Assembly (NCBI GenBank): GCA_050485425.1 | Contig: JBJHBJ010000001.1 | Location: 62,001-126,000 of the forward strand | Direction: 5' to 3' | From: LSCE01 sp050485425 | GTDB lineage: Bacteria > Pseudomonadota > Gammaproteobacteria > Nitrococcales > Aquisalimonadaceae | DNA length: 64,000 bases | In this document: piece after piece, positions 1-8,069 of the stretch | How the letters are laid out: every line of letters begins with the position of its first letter | Numbering within the stretch: position 1 is the first letter of the stretch | Notes under the pieces: model-generated | What the model was told of the DNA's origin: nothing | What the model saw: the letters and a program-made list of their open reading frames with translations, nothing else | Database searches by the model: none | Program-made: the position numbers and the translations under genes

Positions 1-1141
1 CGCAGAAGCCGCAACGGATACAGGGCATGCTGCCGCCGGACGGCCGGGACATCGCGGGAAGAGCGAGCACGCAGTTGCTGGTCTTCGTGACCGGCAGGCT
101 GTCGTCCGGCAGCGTGTAGCCCATCATCGGGCCGCCAAGAATCAGATGACAGTCATCCGCGCAATAGCCACCGGCCATGGCGACCAGGGCACTCAGCGGC
201 GTGCCGATACGCGCCTCAACATTGCAGGGGCTCTGCAATGCTTCCCCCGCCACGGTGACGATCCGGCTGGTGAGCGGTTCCCCGAACGCAACGGCGCGGT
301 AGACGGCGGCTGCGGTGCCGACGTTCTGGCACAGCATGCCGATATCGGTGGGGTGGGCGCCGGTGGGCACCTCGTGGCCGGTCAGCGTGCGGATCAACTG
401 GCGCTCTCCGCCGGCGGGGTAGCGTGCCGGTACCAGGGTCAGCGCCGGGCGGGGTTCGGGACGTTGCTCCAGCGCCTGGCGCAGTGCCGCCGCGGCCTCG
501 GGCTTGTCGTCTTCGAGTGCGATCACCGTGCGTTCTGCCTGGACGGCGTGGGCAAGCATGCAGGCGCCCGTGACCACCGCATCCGCCCGCTGCTCCATCA
601 GCGCCTGGTCGCAGCTGATGTAAGGCTCGCATTCGACCCCGTTGACGATCAGCAGCCGGACCGGCGGTGCGCCGGCAGTTTCCAGCTTGGCGGCGGCGGG
701 AAATCCGGCGCCGCCAAGCCCGACGATGCCGGCATCGCGCACCCGCTGCCGCAGCAGAGCGGGTTCCAGCCTGGCCCAGTCGTCCAGGGGTGGCAGACCG
801 TGTTCCGTCCAGCGGTCTTCCCCGTCCGGCCGCAGCACGATGCAAGGCGCCGGCAGGCCGGACGGGTGAGGAACCGGCCGGGGCTCGATGGCCGCCACCA
901 CACCGGAGGTCGGCGCATGGATGCTGGCCCCCAGGGGGGCGTCCTCGCGGGCCAGCAGTTCGCCGCGTGCCACGGTGGCGCCGACCGGAGCCAGCGCTTC
1001 GGCCGCGGTGCCCTGATGCTGCTGGAGCGGGATGACCAGTTCGTCCGTCAAGGGGGCCTGCCGCAGCGGGCCGTCGGATTTCACCTTCCGGCCCGCCAGC
1101 GCCAGGCCGCCCGGAAAGGCGAACAATTGCTGCGCACTCAT
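1..1141 (-). CDS. rnfC: RnfC/RsxC, electron transport complex subunit C (partial, 3' end outside window)
   Basis: This is the soluble NADH/flavin-binding subunit of the Rnf (Rsx) membrane complex, which moves electrons between NADH and ferredoxin coupled to ion transport. The 380 visible residues start MSAQQLFAFPGG. The glycine-rich nucleotide-binding loop GLGGAGFP lies near residues 141-148 and NGVECEPY near 167-174, both typical of RnfC. The window cuts the gene inside the first [4Fe-4S] motif (CIRCGFC, about 374-380), so the second ferredoxin motif and the C-terminal tail are not visible. The ATG overlaps the rnfB stop (ATGA), indicating coupled translation in a metG-rnfA-rnfB-rnfC order. 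Family assignment is secure; whether the complex carries electrons in catabolism or serves SoxR reduction cannot be told here. Confidence 0.95.
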   Translation of the reverse strand, partial: MSAQQLFAFPGGLALAGRKVKSDGPLRQAPLTDELVIPLQQHQGTAAEALAPVGATVARGELLAREDAPLGASIHAPTSGVVAAIEPRPVPHPSGLPAPCIVLRPDGEDRWTEHGLPPLDDWARLEPALLRQRVRDAGIVGLGGAGFPAAAKLETAGAPPVRLLIVNGVECEPYISCDQALMEQRADAVVTGACMLAHAVQAERTVIALEDDKPEAAAALRQALEQRPEPRPALTLVPARYPAGGERQLIRTLTGHEVPTGAHPTDIGMLCQNVGTAAAVYRAVAFGEPLTSRIVTVAGEALQSPCNVEARIGTPLSALVAMAGGYCADDCHLILGGPMMGYTLPDDSLPVTKTSNCVLALPAMSRPSGGSMPCIRCGFC

Positions 1142-1698
1142 CGTGTGAGGGCCTCCGGTTCGTCCCGGACCGGCCGGGGCCAGGTCCAGTTGTCCGGCCG
1201 CGCCGGCACCGGAATCATATGGATGCAATCCACCGGGCAGGGGTCCACGCAGAGGTCGCAGCCGGTACAGGCCTGCCGGATGACCGTATGCATGTGTTTG
1301 TGGGCACCGAGAATGGCGTCAACCGGGCAGGCCTGGATGCACAGGGTGCAGCCTATGCAGGCACTCTCGTCGATCCACGCCACGGTGGGCGTGGGTTTCT
1401 CGGCGCCGTTGTCCGGGTTCAACGGCTTTGGTTCGCGATCAAGCAGGTCGGCCAGGGCAAGTATGGTGGCCTCGCCGCCGGGTGGACACTGGTTGATGTC
1501 GGCCCGTCCCTCGGCGATGGCTTCGGCATAGGGGCGGCAGCCCGGGTAGCCGCATTGGGCGCACTGGGTCTGGGGCAGGCGGGCGTCGATCTCGTCCGCC
1601 ACCGGGTTACCCTGGACGCGGAAGCGGATGGCCGCATAGCCCAGCAGCAGCCCGAACAGGGCTGCCAGCACGCCACTGACCAGCAAGGCTTCAATCAT
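1138..1698 (-). CDS. rnfB: RnfB/RsxB, electron transport complex subunit B
   Basis: This is the iron-sulfur subunit that relays electrons between RnfC and the membrane subunits. The 186 residues begin with one hydrophobic helix (about 3-25). An N-terminal four-cysteine cluster follows (CAQCGYPGC plus a later Cys near 71). Two classical ferredoxin motifs come next: CIGCTLCIQACP and CTGCDLCVDPCP. The length matches short gammaproteobacterial RnfB proteins. The stop overlaps the rnfC start, and rnfA ends 30 bp upstream. The tail after the last cluster is short and Pro/Arg-rich, without the Ala-rich extension seen in some homologues. Confidence 0.96.
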   Translation of the reverse strand: MIEALLVSGVLAALFGLLLGYAAIRFRVQGNPVADEIDARLPQTQCAQCGYPGCRPYAEAIAEGRADINQCPPGGEATILALADLLDREPKPLNPDNGAEKPTPTVAWIDESACIGCTLCIQACPVDAILGAHKHMHTVIRQACTGCDLCVDPCPVDCIHMIPVPARPDNWTWPRPVRDEPEALTR

Positions 1699-1728
1699 GA
1701 GCGTCGTTCATCAGTGTCGAATGTCCGA

Positions 1729-2304
1729 TCAGGCCAGCCCGGCGAAGCCCATGAACGCCAGCGCCATCAGGCCGGCGGTGACCAGGGCGATGGCGGCTCC
1801 CTGGAAGGGCTCGGGCACATCGGCCGCGGCCAGCCGTTCCCGCATGGCGGCGAACAGCACCAACACCAGCGAGAACCCCGCGGCGGCGCCGAAACCGAAG
1901 AACGCGGACTGCACGAAGCTGTTCTGCTCCTGCACGTTCAGCAGCGCCACGCCGAGTACCGCACAGTTGGTGGTGATCAGCGGCAGAAAGATCCCCAGCA
2001 CCTGGTGCAGCAGCGGGCTGGTCTTGTGCACCACCATTTCCGTGAACTGTACCACCACGGCAATCACCAGGATGAACGCGATGGTGCGCAGGTATTCCAG
2101 GCCCAACGGTGCCAGCAGCCAACTGTGTACCAGATAGCTCACCACCGAGGACAGCGTGAGCACGAAGGTGGTGGCCATGGCCATGCCAATGGCCGTTTCC
2201 AGCTTGCGCGACACGCCCATGAACGGGCAGAGTCCGAGAAACTTCACCAGCACGAAGTTGTTGACCAGGACCGTGCTGATCAGGATCAGGGAGAGTTCGG
2301 TCAT
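1729..2304 (-). CDS. rnfA: RnfA/RsxA, integral membrane subunit of the Rnf complex
   Basis: The 191-residue protein is almost entirely hydrophobic, with about six membrane helices, and starts MTELSLILISTVLVNNFVLV, which is diagnostic of RnfA/NqrE. It keeps the conserved segments LGLCPFMGVS and TTNCAVLGVAL; the cysteines in these two half-helices bind the membrane [2Fe-2S] centre in this family. It begins 15 bp after the metG stop, so it is probably co-transcribed with metG, and rnfB follows after 30 bp. Length equals the family norm. Confidence 0.96.
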   Translation of the reverse strand: MTELSLILISTVLVNNFVLVKFLGLCPFMGVSRKLETAIGMAMATTFVLTLSSVVSYLVHSWLLAPLGLEYLRTIAFILVIAVVVQFTEMVVHKTSPLLHQVLGIFLPLITTNCAVLGVALLNVQEQNSFVQSAFFGFGAAAGFSLVLVLFAAMRERLAAADVPEPFQGAAIALVTAGLMALAFMGFAGLA

Positions 2305-2319
2305 CGGCGTTCCGAAACG

Positions 2320-4332
2320 CTACTTGACCCGCATGCCCGGCTGCGCGCCCTCATGCGGCTCCAGGATGAACAGATCCTTTCCGCCCGGCCCGGCCGCCAG
2401 TACCATGCCTTCGGACAGGCCGAAGCGCATCTTGCGCGGCTTCAGGTTGGCCACCATGACGGTCAGCCGGCCCTTGAGTTGCTCCGGCTCGTAGGCCGAG
2501 CGCAGCCCGGCGAAGACGTTGCGCTTCTCGCCGCCGAGGTCCAGCGTCAACTGCAACAGCTTGTCGGCGCCGTCCACGTAGGCGGCGTTCTCGATGCGGG
2601 CGATGCGGAGATCCACCTTGCCGAAATCGCCGATTTCCACCTCCGCGGCGATCGGGTCGTCGGCCAGCGGACCCGCCGGTGCGGCGGCAGCCAGGGTTTC
2701 CTTCGACTCCTCCAGCATGGCGTCCACGGCTTCGCGCTCCACCCGGGTGGCCAGTGCGGTAAACGGCGCGATGGTCTTGCCCAGCAGTGGCTGCCGGGCC
2801 GCATCCCAGCTCTGTTCTTCCAACTGCAGGAAGGCTTCGGCGTCGCGGGCGATTTTCGGCAGCACCGGTTTCAGGTAGTTCATCAGCACGCGGAACAGGT
2901 TCAGCGTCTGCGTGCAGATGGCCTGCACCTGCGGCAGGGTATCCGCGTCCTTGGCCAGCACCCAGGGCTTGCGGTCGTCGAAGTACTGGTTGGCCTGATC
3001 CGCCAGTTGCATGATCTCGCGGATCGCCCGGGAGAACTCGCGCTGCTCGTAGGCCTCGCCGATGGATTCGCCGCGGGCGGCGAATTCGCGGTACATGGCC
3101 GGGTCTTCCAGCTTGTCGGCCAGTCGCCCGTCGAAGCGCTTGTTGATGAAGCTGGCGCTGCGGCTGGCGATGTTCACCAGCTTGCCCACGAGGTCGGAAT
3201 TCACGCGCTGGATGAAATCGTCCAGGTTCAGGTCCAGGTCATGCACGGAGCTGCCCAGCTTGGCGGCCAGGTAGTAGCGCAGATACTCCGGGTTCAGGTG
3301 CCGGAGGAAGGTGCGCCCCATGATGAAGGTGCCGCGGGACTTGGACATCTTCTGGCCGTTCACGGTCAGGAAGCCGTGGGCGCAGATCCTGGTCGGTTTG
3401 CGGAAGCCGGCGCCATCGAGCATGGCCGGCCAGAACAGTGCATGGAAATACACGATGTCCTTGCCGATGAAATGGTAGAGCTCGGCCTCGGAATCGGCCT
3501 TCCAGTATTCGTCGAAGTCCGCGCCGTGACGGTCGCACCAGTTGCGGAAACTGGCCATGTAGCCGATGGGCGCGTCCAGCCAGACGTAGAAGTACTTGTC
3601 CTCGGTGCCGGGGATACGGAAGCCGAAGTAGGGCGCATCCCGGGAGATGTCCCATTCCCGCAGGCCCTCGTCGAACCATTCGTTGAGCTTGTTGGCCACT
3701 TCCGTTTGCACGTGGCCGCCGGCGGCCCAGGCCTTGAGCATGTCCTCGAAGTCCTGCAGGCGGAAGAAATAGTGCTCGGATTCCTTCTCGATGGGCGTGG
3801 CACCGGAGACCACCGACACGGCGTTCCTGAGGTCTGCCGGCGTGTAGGTGGCGCCGCAGACCTCGCAGGAGTCGCCGTACTGGTCGGCCGCGCCGCAGCG
3901 TGGGCACTCGCCCTTGATGTAACGGTCCGGCAGGAACATGTTCTCCACCGGATCATAGGCCTGCTTGATGATGCGGCTGGTGATGTGGCCGGCTTCTTTC
4001 AGGCGCGTGTAGATCAACTCGGAGTAGTAGCGGTTCTCCTCCGAGTGGGTGGAGTAGTAGTTGTCGAAATCGATCAGGAACTCGGCAAAATCCTCCTGGT
4101 GCTCGCGGCCGATGCGCTCGATCAGTTCCTCAGGGCTGATGCCCTCCTGCCGGGCCTTGAGCATGATCGGCGTGCCGTGGGCGTCGTCCGCGCAGACATA
4201 GATGCACTGGTTCCCGCGCTGTTTCTGGAAGCGCACCCAGATGTCGGTCTGGATGTACTCCACCAGGTGACCCAGGTGGATCGGGCCATTGGCATAGGGC
4301 AGGGCACTGGTTACCAGGATTTTTCGGCTCAT
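2320..4332 (-). CDS. metG: Methionyl-tRNA synthetase
   Basis: This cytoplasmic class I synthetase charges tRNA-Met. The 670 residues carry the HIGH-type signature (HLGH, residues 19-22), a four-cysteine zinc knuckle (CPRCG...CEVCG, near 143-160), the KMSKS loop (about 330) and an anticodon-binding helical domain. A C-terminal EMAP-II/tRNA-binding OB fold covers about the last 100 residues (VDLRIARIENAAYVDGADKL), the long dimeric form of the enzyme. The gene is the apparent first member of a metG-rnfABC transcription unit. In many relatives a divergent apbC/mrp gene lies beside metG; here the neighbour is a palindromic repeat and rlmKL. Confidence 0.98.
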   Translation of the reverse strand: MSRKILVTSALPYANGPIHLGHLVEYIQTDIWVRFQKQRGNQCIYVCADDAHGTPIMLKARQEGISPEELIERIGREHQEDFAEFLIDFDNYYSTHSEENRYYSELIYTRLKEAGHITSRIIKQAYDPVENMFLPDRYIKGECPRCGAADQYGDSCEVCGATYTPADLRNAVSVVSGATPIEKESEHYFFRLQDFEDMLKAWAAGGHVQTEVANKLNEWFDEGLREWDISRDAPYFGFRIPGTEDKYFYVWLDAPIGYMASFRNWCDRHGADFDEYWKADSEAELYHFIGKDIVYFHALFWPAMLDGAGFRKPTRICAHGFLTVNGQKMSKSRGTFIMGRTFLRHLNPEYLRYYLAAKLGSSVHDLDLNLDDFIQRVNSDLVGKLVNIASRSASFINKRFDGRLADKLEDPAMYREFAARGESIGEAYEQREFSRAIREIMQLADQANQYFDDRKPWVLAKDADTLPQVQAICTQTLNLFRVLMNYLKPVLPKIARDAEAFLQLEEQSWDAARQPLLGKTIAPFTALATRVEREAVDAMLEESKETLAAAAPAGPLADDPIAAEVEIGDFGKVDLRIARIENAAYVDGADKLLQLTLDLGGEKRNVFAGLRSAYEPEQLKGRLTVMVANLKPRKMRFGLSEGMVLAAGPGGKDLFILEPHEGAQPGMRVK

Positions 4333-4641
4333 GGGTCCTCGTCCAAGATCGTCGGAAACCGTCCGGCAGGCACGGCGAGCCGGAAATTATGCCAGATTCG
4401 GCGGCAGGATAGCGAAAGGAGGGCGCGGAAGGTGCCGGAATCCTACGTTCCCTCCGAGTGCGCACCAGTATGGTGGTTTCGTTCCGGCCGGGGGTGGAGG
4501 CTGGCCTGCGGACACGGCGTGTCCGGAAGTCACCCTCCCGGCGACGGTCGGATCGAAGCCACCGCACCGTCGCTGAGACATGGCAATACATTCGAGAAGG
4601 TTAGTAGAATGCCCGCCAGTTCCCCCCTCGGAGTCTCCCGC
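4333..4641. other. Intergenic region between divergent metG and rlmKL
   Basis: About 309 bp without a credible gene. It holds an imperfect palindrome at 4472-4563 (listed separately), related to the large palindromic block near 26 kb. A weak promoter candidate for rlmKL follows: TGGCAA at 4581-4586, an 18-bp gap, and TAGAAT at 4605-4610. If that -10 is used, transcription starts near 4617, which favours the ATG at 4642 over the in-frame ATG at 4609. I see no clear promoter for metG by eye. Confidence 0.5.
4472..4563. repeat. Imperfect 92-bp palindrome, short relative of the 26-kb element
   Basis: The outer arms pair as GGTGGTTTCGTTCCG with the complement of CGGATCGAAGCCACC, allowing three mismatches. 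The centre is GGACAC-GGC-GTGTCC. The 13-mer at 4504-4516 (GCCTGCGGACACG) is identical to 26120-26132, and the 17-mer at 4513-4529 is identical to 26391-26407. The element therefore looks like the left end of the left 26-kb hairpin joined to the right end of the right one, with the interior missing. Whether it is a deletion product or the minimal form of the family is not decidable here. Confidence 0.75.
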
Positions 4642-6762
4642 ATGGCCGCTGCCCACCGTTTATTTGCCACCGCCCCCAAAGGGCTGGAGAACCTGCTCGC
4701 CGATGAACTTCGGGCGCTGGGTGGGGTGGACGTGCGGGAGCGGCGCGGTGGGGTGGTGTTCGGGGGAGATCTGGAGATGGCCTACAAGGCCTGTCTCTGG
4801 TCCCGGATCGCCAATCGCGTGCTGCTGCCCCTGGCCACTTTCGAGGCGGCGGATGCCGATGCGCTGTACCACGGGGTACGTACGGTGGACTGGTCGGAGC
4901 ATCTGGGTGCAGAGGGTACGCTGGCGGTGGACGTCACCGGCGTCCAGGCCGCCATCGGCCACAGCCGCTATGCCGCCCAGCGGGTCAAGGACGCGGTGGT
5001 GGATCAGTTCAGGGAGAGCTGCGGCGAACGCCCTTCGGTGGATACCGAGCGGCCCTCCATACGCATCAACGTTCATCTGCTCAAGACACAGGCCACCGTG
5101 GCGCTGGATCTGTCCGGGGAAAGCCTGCACCGGCGCGGGTACCGCGAGCCCGGTGTGGCCGCCCCGCTGAAGGAGAACCTGGCGGCGGCTGTGCTGATGC
5201 GGGCCGGCTGGCCGCAGATTGCCGCGGCAGGCGGGCCGCTGGTGGATCCCATGTGCGGTTCCGGCACGCTGCTGATCGAGGCCGCCTGGATGGCCGGCGA
5301 CGTGGCGCCTGGGCTGTTGCGGACCCATTACGGCTTTCTGGGCTGGAAAGGGCACGACGATGCCGTCTGGAAACGCCTCGTCGACGAGGCGCTGGGGCGC
5401 CAGGAAGCCGGCGCCGGCAGGGTGCCGGCGGTTGTCGGCTATGACAGGGAGGCGGCGGCGGTGCGTACCGCTGTCGCCAACGTGAAGCGGGCCGGGCTGA
5501 CCGGCGTCGTGCATGTGGAAAAGCGTGAGCTGGCCGATGCCGAGGCGCCGCCGGCACGCGCGCCGGGGCTCGTGGCGGTGAACCCCCCGTATGGCGAGCG
5601 GCTCGAAGCCGACCGTTCGCTGCTGCCGCTCTATGCCCGGCTGGGCGAGACACTGAAGCGCCGTTTCGCCGGCTGGCAGGCGGTGATGCTCACCGGGGCG
5701 GCGCTGGAGATCGGCCTGAAGCCCGAACGTCGGTGGACGGTGTACAACGGGCCGATCCAGTGCCGACTGGAACTGTTCCGCGTCGGCGAACAAGTAGCCG
5801 GAGAGGGCGGCGGCAAGGCGGAGGATCTGGTCAACCGCCTGCGCAAGAACCGGCGCTCCCTGGCGGCGTGGCTGAAACAGAGCGGGGTCAGTTGCTACCG
5901 GGTTTACGACGCCGACATTCCCGAATACGCGCTGGCCATCGACGTCTACGGCACCGATCATGGCGACTGGCTGCACGTCCAGGAGTACGAGCCGCCGCGC
6001 ACGGTCAACCCCAGGGACGCCCAGGCACGGCTGCGCGGAGCGCTGGCCGCTATTCCGGAGGCGCTGGACGTACCGCCGGAACGTATGGTGTACAAGGTGC
6101 GCAAGCGCCAGAAGGGCAGTGAACAATACCAGCGGCAGTCCGATAGCGGACGTTTTCTCCAGGTGCGCGAGGGGCCGTGCCTGCTATGGGTGAACCTGAC
6201 CGACTATCTGGATACCGGCCTGTTCCTGGATCACCGGCCGGTGCGGGACTACGTGCGCGGGCAGGCAGCAGGCAAACGGGTGCTGAACCTGTTCTGCTAT
6301 ACCGGGGCGGTCACCGTGCATGCGGCCGTGGGCGGCGCGGCGGAGACCGATAGCGTGGATTTGTCCCGTACTTATCTGGACTGGGCGGAAAGGAACCTGC
6401 GACTGAACGGCGTCGCGGGGCCGGCGCACCGGCTACTGCAGGCGGATTGCCGGGACTGGCTGATGCGCTACCGCGGCAGGCCCTACGATCTGATCTTCCT
6501 CGACCCGCCCAGTTTCTCCAATTCCAAGCGCATGGAAGGCACGCTGGATGTGCAGCGGGACCATGCGGCGCTAATCAACTATGCCGCCCGTGCCCTGGCC
6601 CCGGACGGCTTGCTGGTGTTCTCGACCAATCTGCGACGCTTCAAGCTGGACGAGCATGCCCTGGAAGGCCTGCAGGCGGAGGACCGCAGCGCCTGGTCCA
6701 TCCCCAGGGATTTCCAGCGCAATCAGCGCATCCACCGCTGTTGGTTCCTCAGGAATTACTAA
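4642..6762 (+). CDS. rlmL: Bifunctional 23S rRNA (guanine(2069)-N7)/(guanine(2445)-N2)-methyltransferase RlmKL
   Basis: This fused enzyme methylates two guanosines of 23S rRNA during 50S assembly. The 706 residues (E. coli RlmL is about 702) contain an N-terminal THUMP RNA-binding domain, then the RlmL methyltransferase with DPMCGSGTLLIEAAW near 198-212 and the catalytic NPPYGER near 313-319. The RlmK half has NLFCYTGAVTVHAA near 548 and FLDPPSFSNSKRM near 620. The start at 4642 has GGAG eight bases upstream. An in-frame ATG at 4609 would add MPASSPLGVSR and cannot be excluded. The reading frame stays open far upstream across antisense metG, but that stretch is a GC-rich shadow. The stop lies inside an AT-only hairpin. 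Confidence 0.95.
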   Translation: MAAAHRLFATAPKGLENLLADELRALGGVDVRERRGGVVFGGDLEMAYKACLWSRIANRVLLPLATFEAADADALYHGVRTVDWSEHLGAEGTLAVDVTGVQAAIGHSRYAAQRVKDAVVDQFRESCGERPSVDTERPSIRINVHLLKTQATVALDLSGESLHRRGYREPGVAAPLKENLAAAVLMRAGWPQIAAAGGPLVDPMCGSGTLLIEAAWMAGDVAPGLLRTHYGFLGWKGHDDAVWKRLVDEALGRQEAGAGRVPAVVGYDREAAAVRTAVANVKRAGLTGVVHVEKRELADAEAPPARAPGLVAVNPPYGERLEADRSLLPLYARLGETLKRRFAGWQAVMLTGAALEIGLKPERRWTVYNGPIQCRLELFRVGEQVAGEGGGKAEDLVNRLRKNRRSLAAWLKQSGVSCYRVYDADIPEYALAIDVYGTDHGDWLHVQEYEPPRTVNPRDAQARLRGALAAIPEALDVPPERMVYKVRKRQKGSEQYQRQSDSGRFLQVREGPCLLWVNLTDYLDTGLFLDHRPVRDYVRGQAAGKRVLNLFCYTGAVTVHAAVGGAAETDSVDLSRTYLDWAERNLRLNGVAGPAHRLLQADCRDWLMRYRGRPYDLIFLDPPSFSNSKRMEGTLDVQRDHAALINYAARALAPDGLLVFSTNLRRFKLDEHALEGLQAEDRSAWSIPRDFQRNQRIHRCWFLRNY

Positions 6763-6779
6763 CCTTAAAGATTAGTAAT
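6755..6779. other. Small AT-rich hairpin over the rlmKL stop codon
   Basis: ATTACTAA (6755-6762) is the exact reverse complement of TTAGTAAT (6772-6779), with a nine-base loop. It is not followed by a T run, so it is not a standard terminator. It contains the decamer TACTAACCTT, which recurs elsewhere in the window. It lies between convergent genes and may act as a weak terminator or mRNA end, which is inference. Confidence 0.4.
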
Positions 6780-6789
6780 CAGTGTCTCC

Positions 6790-7035
6790 CTAGCTGACCT
6801 TGGCGCGGGCATCCTCCAGCGACAGTTCCGTGTCCTCCACGTACACGGTGATCTGGCAGCGGCGGGTCTCGTTATCCAGGGTCTGGTGATCCAGCGATTC
6901 CAGCTCGCCGCTGATCACATCGCCCAGTGACACCGAATTGCCGTCCATCAGCCCAAACACCGTGAACTCGCCGTGTTCGGTTTCCACGGCGACCAGGCCG
7001 AATTCCTCGTTGATGAAACTGACCACTCCCCGCAT
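6790..7035 (-). CDS. Small hypothetical protein, beta-rich, possible OB-like fold
   Basis: The ATG at 7035 is preceded by a strong AGGAGG, which decides the start over an upstream in-frame candidate at 7089. The 81 residues begin MRGVVSFINEEFGLVAVET. They alternate short hydrophobic strands with Gly/Asp turns, then have an acidic C-terminal half ending in ELSLEDARAK. The N-terminal pattern resembles cold-shock or S1-like strands (GVVSFINEEFGLVAVE), but the RNP motifs are absent, so I do not name a family. It lies convergent to rlmKL. The strong ribosome-binding site and low-complexity-free sequence make it likely real. Confidence 0.7.
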   Translation of the reverse strand: MRGVVSFINEEFGLVAVETEHGEFTVFGLMDGNSVSLGDVISGELESLDHQTLDNETRRCQITVYVEDTELSLEDARAKVS

Positions 7036-7162
7036 TGGAAAGGCTCCTCCTGAACGCCACAGCCGCAGACGACGGAGCGCGATTCCCATGAGGGGCGGCG
7101 TCGACGGGCCTGTCGCCTGATAGCCGGCGACTTATCGTTATCGGTTTGATTCCATTTCTGAT

Positions 7163-7200
7163 CGTAACGCGAACGCGGGAATTAATCAGCGCTTCCTTGC
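7163..7200 (-). repeat. Dispersed short repeat (GGAAGCGCTGAT family), copy 1
   Basis: Read on the minus strand this copy is GGAAGCGCTGATTAATTCCC followed by a GCGTTCGCG arm. About 31 of 38 bases match the copy at 26493-26530. It contains the stop codon of the small gene at 7182-7355, whose last four residues GSAD are encoded by the repeat itself. Confidence 0.75.
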
Positions 7201-7355
7201 CCGGACGCGTTTCGAATGGCTTCCACCTTTTGCTCCCAGCGCTCCAGCGCCTCCTCGTAGAGGTCGTAGACGCACGGAATGCAGCCCCCGCCGCAGCATT
7301 CGTCGGGCTCCGGCGGGTTCGGACGTGGGGGAAGCTTCGGCTGTTGCTCGCACAT
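7182..7355 (-). CDS. Oxidoreductase-like domain small protein (Cys-rich)
   Basis: A 57-residue protein starting MCEQQPKLPPRP. The proline-rich N-terminus is followed by CCGGGCIPCVYDLYEEALE, which fits the oxidoreductase-like N-terminal domain family (PF09791 type: Pro-rich stretch, CCxxGCxxCVxD, acidic helix). The four cysteines suggest metal or disulfide binding; the biochemical role is not established. An alternative start at 7385 would add ten residues. The coding sequence ends inside a dispersed repeat that supplies residues GSAD and the stop. Confidence 0.7.
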   Translation of the reverse strand: MCEQQPKLPPRPNPPEPDECCGGGCIPCVYDLYEEALERWEQKVEAIRNASGQGSAD

Positions 7356-7487
7356 GCCACCAGCATGGGGACGGGCCCGGCCCATGGCAAGGCCGGCAGC
7401 TTGTGAGTGTCGGTAGTGTGTGTAAAATCAGCCAGTCCCGACGCCGGAGCGGTGTCCGGGACATCCAACCATCTCGGGGGCGAGTGC

Positions 7488-8054
7488 ATGGCTATCAAGG
7501 CGGACAAGTGGATTCGGCGCATGGCGCTCGAGCACGGCATGATCGAGCCGTTCGAGGCCGGTCAGGTGCGGGAGACGGAGCGCGGGCGCATCATTTCCTA
7601 CGGGACGTCCAGCTACGGCTACGACGTGCGTTGCGCGGACGAGTTCAAGATCTTCACCAACATCAATTCCGCCGTGGTGGATCCGAAGAGCTTTGACGAG
7701 AGCAGCTTCGTCGACGTCAAGTCGGATGTCTGCATCATTCCGCCCAACTCCTTCGCCCTGGCGCACACGGTGGAGTATTTCCGCATTCCCCGCGACGTGC
7801 TGACCATCTGCCTGGGCAAGAGCACTTACGCCCGTTGCGGCATTATCGTCAACGTCACCCCGCTGGAACCGGAGTGGGAAGGCCATGTGACGCTGGAATT
7901 TTCCAACACCACACCGCTGCCGGCCAGGATCTACGCCAACGAAGGCGTGGCCCAGATGCTGTTCCTGCAGTCCGACGAGATCTGCGATGTCTCGTACAAG
8001 GACCGCGGCGGAAAATACATGGGCCAGCGCGGCGTGACGTTGCCGCGCTCCTGA
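7488..8054 (+). CDS. dcd: dCTP deaminase
   Basis: Deaminates dCTP to dUTP, feeding dTMP synthesis. The 188 residues start MAIKADKWIRRM, and the sequence resembles Pseudomonas-type Dcd throughout. Conserved segments include SSYGYDVRCADEF, the nucleotide-binding GKSTYARCGI, the catalytic-region VTPLEPEWEGHVTLEFSN, and the C-terminal GGKYMGQRGVTLP that closes over the active site. The ATG at 7488 has GGGGGCGAG upstream. It is apparently monocistronic and convergent with the globin-like gene. Confidence 0.97.
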   Translation: MAIKADKWIRRMALEHGMIEPFEAGQVRETERGRIISYGTSSYGYDVRCADEFKIFTNINSAVVDPKSFDESSFVDVKSDVCIIPPNSFALAHTVEYFRIPRDVLTICLGKSTYARCGIIVNVTPLEPEWEGHVTLEFSNTTPLPARIYANEGVAQMLFLQSDEICDVSYKDRGGKYMGQRGVTLPRS

Positions 8055-8069
8055 TCGTGCGAGCGCGAG

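Noticed and set aside
1219..4641. Very long plus-strand open frame running from antisense rnfB/metG into rlmKL
   Set aside because: It is an antisense shadow of metG in a GC-rich genome; the upstream part has Gln/His/Gly-rich composition, no family match and no start-site support. The real gene begins at 4642.
4333..4641. T-box or other riboswitch before metG or rlmKL
   Set aside because: The structure is a palindromic repeat shared with a site between two convergent gene ends, so it is not a gene-specific leader.
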